27,986 nucleotides of DNA from VXYL01 sp964348085 (lineage in GTDB: Bacteria > Pseudomonadota > Gammaproteobacteria > Pseudomonadales > Azotimanducaceae). The notes beneath the pieces are model-generated. The model ran no database searches and had not been told where the DNA came from. It saw only the letters and a list, made by a program, of their open reading frames with translations. Location of the stretch: assembly GCA_964348085.1 (NCBI GenBank), contig CAYGBI010000052.1:1-27986 (forward strand), in the 5' to 3' direction. Positions 22,613-27,986 of this stretch are shown piece after piece (the stretch's first letter is position 1; every line of letters begins with the position of its first letter). The position numbers were made by a program, and so were the translations under genes.

Positions 22613-24457
22613 ATGGATTACTTGTGGTTGGTGCCGGCGTTGCCGCTCTTGGGCTTCGCGGTGTTGTTCGTCACCGAAGGCCGCCTGCCCGACAAGTGTG
22701 TGGCCTGCGTCGGTGCCGGCAGCGTCGGTCTCGCCGCGCTGGTCGCGCTTGTCGCCGGTTACGAGTTCGTCAATAGCGGCGAACCCCACTATTCGCAACC
22801 CCTTTGGACGTGGATGGCCGTCGGCGACTTCCAACCGGCCATCACCTTGCACTTGGATGCGCTGTCCTTGGTGATGACCGGCGTCATCACTGGCGTCGGC
22901 TTCCTTATTCACCTCTACGCCACCGGCTATATGTGGAAGGATCACGAGGAGCCTGCCGGCTACGGCCGCTTCTTCGCGTACATGAACTTGTTCGTGTTCG
23001 CCATGCTGATGCTGGTGTTGGGCGACAACCTCTTGGTTCTGTTCCTAGGCTGGGAAGGCGTGGGCCTGTGCAGCTATCTGTTGATCGGCTTCTATCACCG
23101 CGACTCCGCGAATGGCTACGCGGCGCGCAAGGCCTTCGTGGTGACCCGGGTCGGGGACACCGCGATGGCTCTTGGACTCTTCCTGCTATTTCGCGAACTG
23201 CACACACTGGAGATTCAAGCAGCGCTCGCCGATGCGAATACCCTCGAGCCGGGCATGGCCACCGCCATCGGTCTCCTGCTGCTCGGCGGCGCGGTCGGCA
23301 AGTCCGCCCAATTGCCACTGCAAACTTGGCTGCCGGACGCGATGGCGGGCCCGACGCCGGTGTCCGCGCTCATTCACGCGGCGACCATGGTTACCGCCGG
23401 CGTCTACCTGATCGCTAGGATGCAGGGCATCTACGAGGTAGAGGGAGCGTATGTAGCGCAACTCGCCGTCGCCATCGTCGGTCTCGCTACCTTACTCATC
23501 GCCTCGTTCACCGCGCTGGCGCAGAACGACATCAAGCGCATCCTCGCGTATTCCACGATGAGCCAAATCGGCTACATGTTCATGGCGCTCGGCGTCGGCG
23601 CGTGGTCGGCGGCGATCTTTCATCTGATGACGCACGCCTTCTTCAAGGCGCTGCTGTTCCTTGCCGCGGGTTCCGTGATCTTGGCGCTGCATCATCAGCA
23701 GGACATTTTCAAAATGGGCGGCTTGTGGCGCAAATTGCCGGTGCCGTTCATCAGCATGTTGATCGGCTCGTTGGCCTTGGTGGCGTTTCCACTTACCTCG
23801 GGCTTCTTCAGCAAAGACGCGATTCTTTTAACGGCGTACGGCTCTGAGCAAGGCGGCTGGGTGTTCTGGCTCGGTGGCGTGGTCGCCGCCGCCATGACGG
23901 CGTTGTACACCACGCGCATGATCGTGGTGGCCTTCTTCGGCGAAACGAGGACCGAACCCCACGATCACTCGCGCATGAACATGTGGGGGCCGCTCGTGGT
24001 GCTGTGCGTCCTTTCGGTAGCCGCGGGCTGGCCTGCTTTTAGCGTGCTCGACGGCCAACTCGGCGCGATCAAGGCGTTTGATCACTTCACACCCATCGCG
24101 CTCGTCACGACACTTGTGCCCCTCGTCGCCATCGGCGTCGGCTGGCTCGTATTCAGTGGCAAGGTCGACTTGAGCGGATTCGTGGAATCGAGTCTCGGCG
24201 ACGCGCTGCGACGTTTCTTCGGCAGCGGCTGGGGCTTCGACTGGGTCTACGACCGTGTCTTCGTCAAGCCATTCGTCGGCCTCGCGCAAGCCAACAAGGG
24301 CGATCTCGTGGACTGGCTCTACCGCGCGACGGCGGCGATCACGCGAGCCTGCCACTATGTCGGTGCGCTGACGCAAACCGGCCGCCTGCGCTGGTATGCG
24401 GTGAATATGGCGATCGGCCTTATCTTGATGTTCTTGATCGTGCTAGAGGTCGTGTAG
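22613..24457 (+). CDS. nuoL: NADH:quinone oxidoreductase subunit L
   Basis: A 614-residue antiporter-like proton pump at the far end of the membrane arm. Helix 5 carries Glu148 in LGWEGVGLCSYLLIGF and helix 7 Lys230 in GAVGKSAQLPLQTWLPDAM, the pair that drives pumping. AATMVTAGVYLIARM, RILAYSTMSQIGYMF and HAFFKALLFLAAGSV follow in order. The C-terminal third contains the lateral helix that runs along NuoM and NuoN and ends in a final span. ATG 22613 has AGGGCAGG eight or so bases upstream. nuoM starts directly after the TAG stop with no gap. Confidence 0.98.
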   Translation: MDYLWLVPALPLLGFAVLFVTEGRLPDKCVACVGAGSVGLAALVALVAGYEFVNSGEPHYSQPLWTWMAVGDFQPAITLHLDALSLVMTGVITGVGFLIHLYATGYMWKDHEEPAGYGRFFAYMNLFVFAMLMLVLGDNLLVLFLGWEGVGLCSYLLIGFYHRDSANGYAARKAFVVTRVGDTAMALGLFLLFRELHTLEIQAALADANTLEPGMATAIGLLLLGGAVGKSAQLPLQTWLPDAMAGPTPVSALIHAATMVTAGVYLIARMQGIYEVEGAYVAQLAVAIVGLATLLIASFTALAQNDIKRILAYSTMSQIGYMFMALGVGAWSAAIFHLMTHAFFKALLFLAAGSVILALHHQQDIFKMGGLWRKLPVPFISMLIGSLALVAFPLTSGFFSKDAILLTAYGSEQGGWVFWLGGVVAAAMTALYTTRMIVVAFFGETRTEPHDHSRMNMWGPLVVLCVLSVAAGWPAFSVLDGQLGAIKAFDHFTPIALVTTLVPLVAIGVGWLVFSGKVDLSGFVESSLGDALRRFFGSGWGFDWVYDRVFVKPFVGLAQANKGDLVDWLYRATAAITRACHYVGALTQTGRLRWYAVNMAIGLILMFLIVLEVV

Positions 24458-25921
24458 ATGATTCTGGCGGTCATCGCGTTCTTGCTCTTGGCCGGCGTGC
24501 TGGCTTGGGGCGCCGAGCGGCTTGCCGGACCGAACGCGCCGCGCTGGGTTGGTTTGATCGCTTTCGTGGCCGGCTTGATCTGGGCGGGGAGCGAGTGGCT
24601 GGCCGGCGCCGAGAACGGTCTATACGCGGAGCAGGTGTTCGATTGGATCCCGCAGTTCGGCATCGCCGTCATCTTGAAGATGGACGGATTGAGCCTGCTG
24701 ATGGTGGCGCTGACGATGTTCCTAGGGGTCGTCGCCGTGGTTTCGTCTTGGGATGAAATCGAGTCCGGGCACGGCTTCTTCCAGTTCAACATTCTGTGGG
24801 TGATGGCGGGGGTGGTCGGCGTGTTTACGGCGCTGGACCTGTTCCTGTTCTTCGTTTTCTGGGAAGTGATGCTCATTCCCATGTACTTCCTGATCGCGAT
24901 CTGGGGGCACGAGAACAAGGGCTACGCCGCCATGAAGTTCTTCTTGTTCACCCAGATCAGCGGCTTGCTGATGCTGCTTGCGATTCTGGCGCTGGTGCTG
25001 GCCCACTACGCGAGCAGTGGCGAGGTGACCTTCAGCTACGAGAAGTTGCTCAACGCGCACGAGCATATCGCCGGCGAGCTGCGCATCTGGCTGATGCTCG
25101 GCTTCTTCATTGCCTTCGCCACCAAGCTGCCGTCCGTGCCCGTTCACACTTGGTTGCCCGACGCGCACACTCAAGCGCCGACCGCCGGCAGCGTCATCTT
25201 GGCCGGCATTCTGTTGAAGACCGGGGCCTACGGCCTGATTCGCTTTGCCGTGCCGCTGTTTCCCGAGGCGTCGCACGACTTCGCCTGGTGGGGAATGCTG
25301 CTCGGCGTGGCGAGTATTCTCTACGGTGGCGCCATGGCGTTCAGTCAGTCGGACTTCAAGCGTCTGGTCGCCTACAGCTCGATCGCGCACATGGGCTTCG
25401 TTCTGCTCGGCGTCTATGCATTCAACGAACACGGCATGCAAGGTGCGATCCTCACCATGATCGCTCACGGTTTCTCCACCGCAGCGCTGTTCATGATGGC
25501 CGGAGCGATTCAGCAGCGCCTGCACACGCGGGAGATGTCGCGCATGGGCGGGCTCTGGACCCACGCCCCGCGCATGGGCGTGATGACCTTGTTTTTCGTG
25601 GTGGCGTCGGTGGGTATGCCGGGTCTCGGCAACTTCGTCGGCGAGTTCTTGGCGCTCTTGGGCGCCTTCCGGGTGGACGTGCCGTTGACGGTCGCCGCCA
25701 CCTTGGGCATCGTCGTCGCCGCCGTGTACGGCCTCTACCTGATGCAGCGCTCGTTCCAAGGCGAGCCGAATCCCGATGTCGCCACGATGCGCGACTTCGG
25801 CATGCGCGAGATGAGCGTGATGGTGCTGATGATGCTCGCCTTGGTGTGGGTAGGGGTGTATCCACAGCCGTTCTTGGCGCTGTCCGGAGCGACGATCGAA
25901 GCCTTGGGTGTGCTGCCGTGA
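24458..25921 (+). CDS. nuoM: NADH:quinone oxidoreductase subunit M
   Basis: A 487-residue antiporter-like proton pump of 14 spans. The key glutamate is Glu136 in FFVFWEVMLIPMYFLI and the key lysine Lys223 in FATKLPSVPVHTWLPDAHT. SQSDFKRLVAYSSIAHMGFV and AHGFSTAALFMMAGAIQQR are family signatures. The start ATG touches the nuoL stop, and its TGA overlaps the nuoN GTG, so expression is coupled on both sides. No anomaly in length or motifs. Confidence 0.98.
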   Translation: MILAVIAFLLLAGVLAWGAERLAGPNAPRWVGLIAFVAGLIWAGSEWLAGAENGLYAEQVFDWIPQFGIAVILKMDGLSLLMVALTMFLGVVAVVSSWDEIESGHGFFQFNILWVMAGVVGVFTALDLFLFFVFWEVMLIPMYFLIAIWGHENKGYAAMKFFLFTQISGLLMLLAILALVLAHYASSGEVTFSYEKLLNAHEHIAGELRIWLMLGFFIAFATKLPSVPVHTWLPDAHTQAPTAGSVILAGILLKTGAYGLIRFAVPLFPEASHDFAWWGMLLGVASILYGGAMAFSQSDFKRLVAYSSIAHMGFVLLGVYAFNEHGMQGAILTMIAHGFSTAALFMMAGAIQQRLHTREMSRMGGLWTHAPRMGVMTLFFVVASVGMPGLGNFVGEFLALLGAFRVDVPLTVAATLGIVVAAVYGLYLMQRSFQGEPNPDVATMRDFGMREMSVMVLMMLALVWVGVYPQPFLALSGATIEALGVLP

Positions 25922-27354
25922 CCGCTTCGCAAGCGCAAGCGTTGCTTCCCTTTTTCGTCCTCTCGGGCGGGATCGTCGCACTGCTGATCTTCGTCGCTTG
26001 GTTGCGCTCGCAGCGGGTGGCATTTGGCGGCGCCTTGGTCGTGCTCGCCGCCACCATGGCGACCGTGCCGTGGGCTGCCGACGCCGGGACACAAGTCATC
26101 GACGGCGTCCTGAAAATAGACGGCTTCGCGCTCTACTTTCTCGTCCTATTCGCCGTGGCCGCGATTGCGACGGCCGCTTTGTCTTTTCGCTATCTGCCGC
26201 CCCGGGTTACGCACACGCAGGAGTTCTACCTATTGCTGGTGATCGCCACGTTGGGTGCCGGGGTCACCGCAAGCGCTGCGAACTTCGCCGGTTTCATGCT
26301 AGGGCTCGAAGTGCTCTCCGTTTCGCTCTACGCCATGATCGCCTATCCGGATGACGCCAAGCCGCCGTTGGAGGCGGCGGTCAAGTACCTCGTCCTGTCC
26401 GGGGCCGCGTCGAGCACGATTCTGTTCGGCATGGCGATGGTCTACATGGCCACCGGCACCCTGTCGTTCGCTTTCGACGGCGACGAACTGCTTGACGCCG
26501 ACCTCCTCGCGTTCGGCCAAGCCATGCTGCTCGCGGGGGTGTTCTTCAAGTTGTCGTTGGTGCCCTTCCACATGTGGACGCCGGACGTCTACCAAGGCGC
26601 GCCGGCACCCGTCGCCGGCTTCGTCGCCACGGCATCGAAGGGAGCGGTGTTCGCGGTGCTGTTGCGCTACGCCTTGGACGCCAACTTGCTCGCCACCGAA
26701 TCGCTCTTGACCGCCGTAGTGGTGGTGGCCGTGCTGTCCATGATCGGCGGCAACCTCTTGGCGTTGCTGCAGACCAACTTGAAGCGGCTGCTCGCCTACT
26801 CCTCCATCGCGCACCTTGGCTACCTGTTGATCGCCTTGGTGGTGGCCGGCGCACCCGGCGACGACCCCGCGATCGGCGGGGTGGAGACAGGCCTCGTGTA
26901 CGTGGCCGGCTATTTCCTCATGACATTGGCCGCATTCGGCGTGATGACGGCGCTTTCCCGCGACACCGAGGACGCGGAGGAACTTGCCACCTACGAGGGC
27001 CTCTTGTGGCGACGACCCGTGATGGCGGCGGTGCTTATCGCAGCGGCGCTGTCGTTGGCCGGCATCCCGCTCACCGTCGGCTTCATCGCCAAGTTCTACG
27101 TGGTCGCGGCCGGCGTGGCAGGAACCGCTTGGCTCTTGGTTTGGGCGCTCATCATCGGCAGCGCAATCGGCGTCTACTACTATCTGCGCATCGTCTTTTC
27201 GATGACCAAGCGGGCGACCGCCGGGGAGGCAACAGCGACAAGATTGCCTTGGGAGAGCGTTGTCACCGCGGTGGTGTTGGGCGCGTCGATCTTGGCATTC
27301 GGCGTCTATCCGACACCGGTCGTCGAACTGGTGCAGAGCCTCGGCACGCCGTAG
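25918..27354 (+). CDS. nuoN: NADH:quinone oxidoreductase subunit N
   Basis: A 478-residue antiporter-like subunit, the last gene of the locus. Glu131 in LGLEVLSVSLYAM and Lys211 in FFKLSLVPFHMWTPDVYQG are the pumping residues. LLQTNLKRLLAYSSIAHLGYLLIAL and SLAGIPLTVGFIAKFYV are characteristic. GTG 25918 is chosen because it forms a GTGA overlap with the nuoM stop and gives the usual short N-terminus; the frame stays open far upstream inside nuoM, but that part is not NuoN-like. A 10-bp perfect stem lies 43 bases after the stop. Confidence 0.97.
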   Translation: MTASQAQALLPFFVLSGGIVALLIFVAWLRSQRVAFGGALVVLAATMATVPWAADAGTQVIDGVLKIDGFALYFLVLFAVAAIATAALSFRYLPPRVTHTQEFYLLLVIATLGAGVTASAANFAGFMLGLEVLSVSLYAMIAYPDDAKPPLEAAVKYLVLSGAASSTILFGMAMVYMATGTLSFAFDGDELLDADLLAFGQAMLLAGVFFKLSLVPFHMWTPDVYQGAPAPVAGFVATASKGAVFAVLLRYALDANLLATESLLTAVVVVAVLSMIGGNLLALLQTNLKRLLAYSSIAHLGYLLIALVVAGAPGDDPAIGGVETGLVYVAGYFLMTLAAFGVMTALSRDTEDAEELATYEGLLWRRPVMAAVLIAAALSLAGIPLTVGFIAKFYVVAAGVAGTAWLLVWALIIGSAIGVYYYLRIVFSMTKRATAGEATATRLPWESVVTAVVLGASILAFGVYPTPVVELVQSLGTP

Positions 27355-27397
27355 TCGACCAGAGGCGAGTTCCTGCTCGGAGCGAGCCATCCCCTAC

Positions 27398-27422
27398 GTC
27401 GGTAGGCGTGCTGCCTACCGAC
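27398..27422. terminator. Hairpin downstream of nuoN, probable end of the operon
   Basis: GTCGGTAGGC and GCCTACCGAC form a perfect 10-bp stem around the 5-base loop GTGCT. It begins 44 bases after the nuoN stop. No run of T follows on either side (TTGCC on the plus strand), so it is not a classic intrinsic terminator. It may instead protect the 3' end of the long nuo mRNA or work with Rho. Confidence 0.5.
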
Positions 27423-27986
27423 TTGCCGACCCGATCCGCCGCGACGGCCGCGACAACGTCCTACGCAGCGGCGTGACGTGCCCAGGTCGGCGTGCGCGCT
27501 GGCCGTCGGCTCCGGAAACTGCCCGACCAGACGGACAGAATGAGATGCGCATTGGACATCGGGGTCGTCGAGGACAATATCGCGTCCTTCGAGGGTCGCG
27601 TGCTGGCGGACGACGAGCGCGGTGGCGGTGAGCGCGTCGGACATGACGTTTACGGACGACCGGGTGGCGAACGAGGCGCCTTCCGGCGGCGGTGACAGCG
27701 CTGTCGCGGCCCCAGAGGTCACGGTGCCCTCAGACGACGACGTGATGCCTTAACCACCCGTCGCACAAGTTGGACTTGGGTTGCGTGCGGCGCCGGCCAC
27801 AGTCGCACGACTCGCGGCGGCGATTTCGCACACCGCGACGGGGCGATGTCTCTAACGACCAAGCGCCGGCTACGCCTACGCTGGCGGGATGGGACGGATC
27901 GCAGAGCCGGCGGGGTCGGCTGGGATCGGCTGGCCGCCGCGTCGGCGCGGCGTGCTATGGTCTGGGCGGGACGCCGGTCGGCGCCG
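27423..27986. other. 564 bp at the right edge with no supported gene
   Basis: Open frames here are short and carry no motif I know. A frame starting at ATG 27643 gives a 36-residue acidic peptide ending at TAA 27751, without a ribosome-binding site. The last 100 bases are extremely GC-rich, with TCGGCTGG repeated at 27916 and 27929, and remain open in at least one frame to the window edge, so the next gene may begin here or beyond. I cannot assign anything with confidence. Confidence 0.4.

Noticed and set aside
26299..27390. 363-residue minus-strand frame opposite nuoN
   Set aside because: His/Gln-rich antisense shadow of a clear nuoN.
27643..27753. 36-residue acidic small frame after the nuoN hairpin
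   Set aside because: No ribosome-binding site or known homolog; other frames of equal quality overlap it.
1..27986. CRISPR array, insertion sequence or transposase
   Set aside because: No regularly spaced direct repeats, terminal inverted repeats or transposase-like product seen by reading; this was not an exhaustive search.

Overview
The window is a chromosomal segment, GC-rich by eye, from a gammaproteobacterium. The evidence is an Escherichia-type NuoG with a complete N7 cysteine set, a MetX resembling the Xanthomonas serine/homoserine succinyltransferase branch, an enterobacterial-consensus LexA box in front of dinB, and a tRNA-Gly(GCC) with an encoded CCA end. The genus cannot be told from the sequence. 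GTG starts are common, and at least five same-strand junctions use a 4-base GTGA stop/start overlap.

Left end (1-3588), a defence island, all + strand: the 3' end of a type I restriction hsdR, a GIY-YIG protein with a second C-terminal domain, a 518-bp gap, then a cytosine-5 DNA methyltransferase overlapping a PD-(D/E)XK-like nuclease. The last two look like a type II restriction-modification pair. A CTGT-N8-ACAG palindrome (SOS-box core) lies 36 bp before the methyltransferase.

3611-5942 (+): a compact operon of two DUF1538 membrane proteins, a divergent PII-like protein and a two-CBS-domain protein. It looks like a poorly characterised membrane transport or channel system with its own nucleotide-sensing regulators. 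It is the best candidate here for an under-described system.

6009-10603: tRNA-Gly(GCC) (-) with a possible terminator, a [2Fe-2S] ferredoxin (+), a GFA-family protein overlapping a MATE efflux pump (-), a class I methyltransferase (+), and a LexA-controlled DNA polymerase IV (+).

10708-17126, redox, sulfur and selenium genes: an exported redoxin and a FAD-oxidoreductase/SelD fusion (+), converging on the minus-strand operon GCS2-type glutamate-cysteine ligase, M14 zinc carboxypeptidase-like hydrolase and metX, whose three genes overlap one another.

17435-27354 (+): nuoGHIJKLMN, which encodes the distal half of NADH:quinone oxidoreductase (complex I). nuoA-F are not upstream. A divergent operon sits there instead, so the nuo locus is split between F and G. 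A strong hairpin follows nuoN, and the last 560 bases hold no gene I can support.
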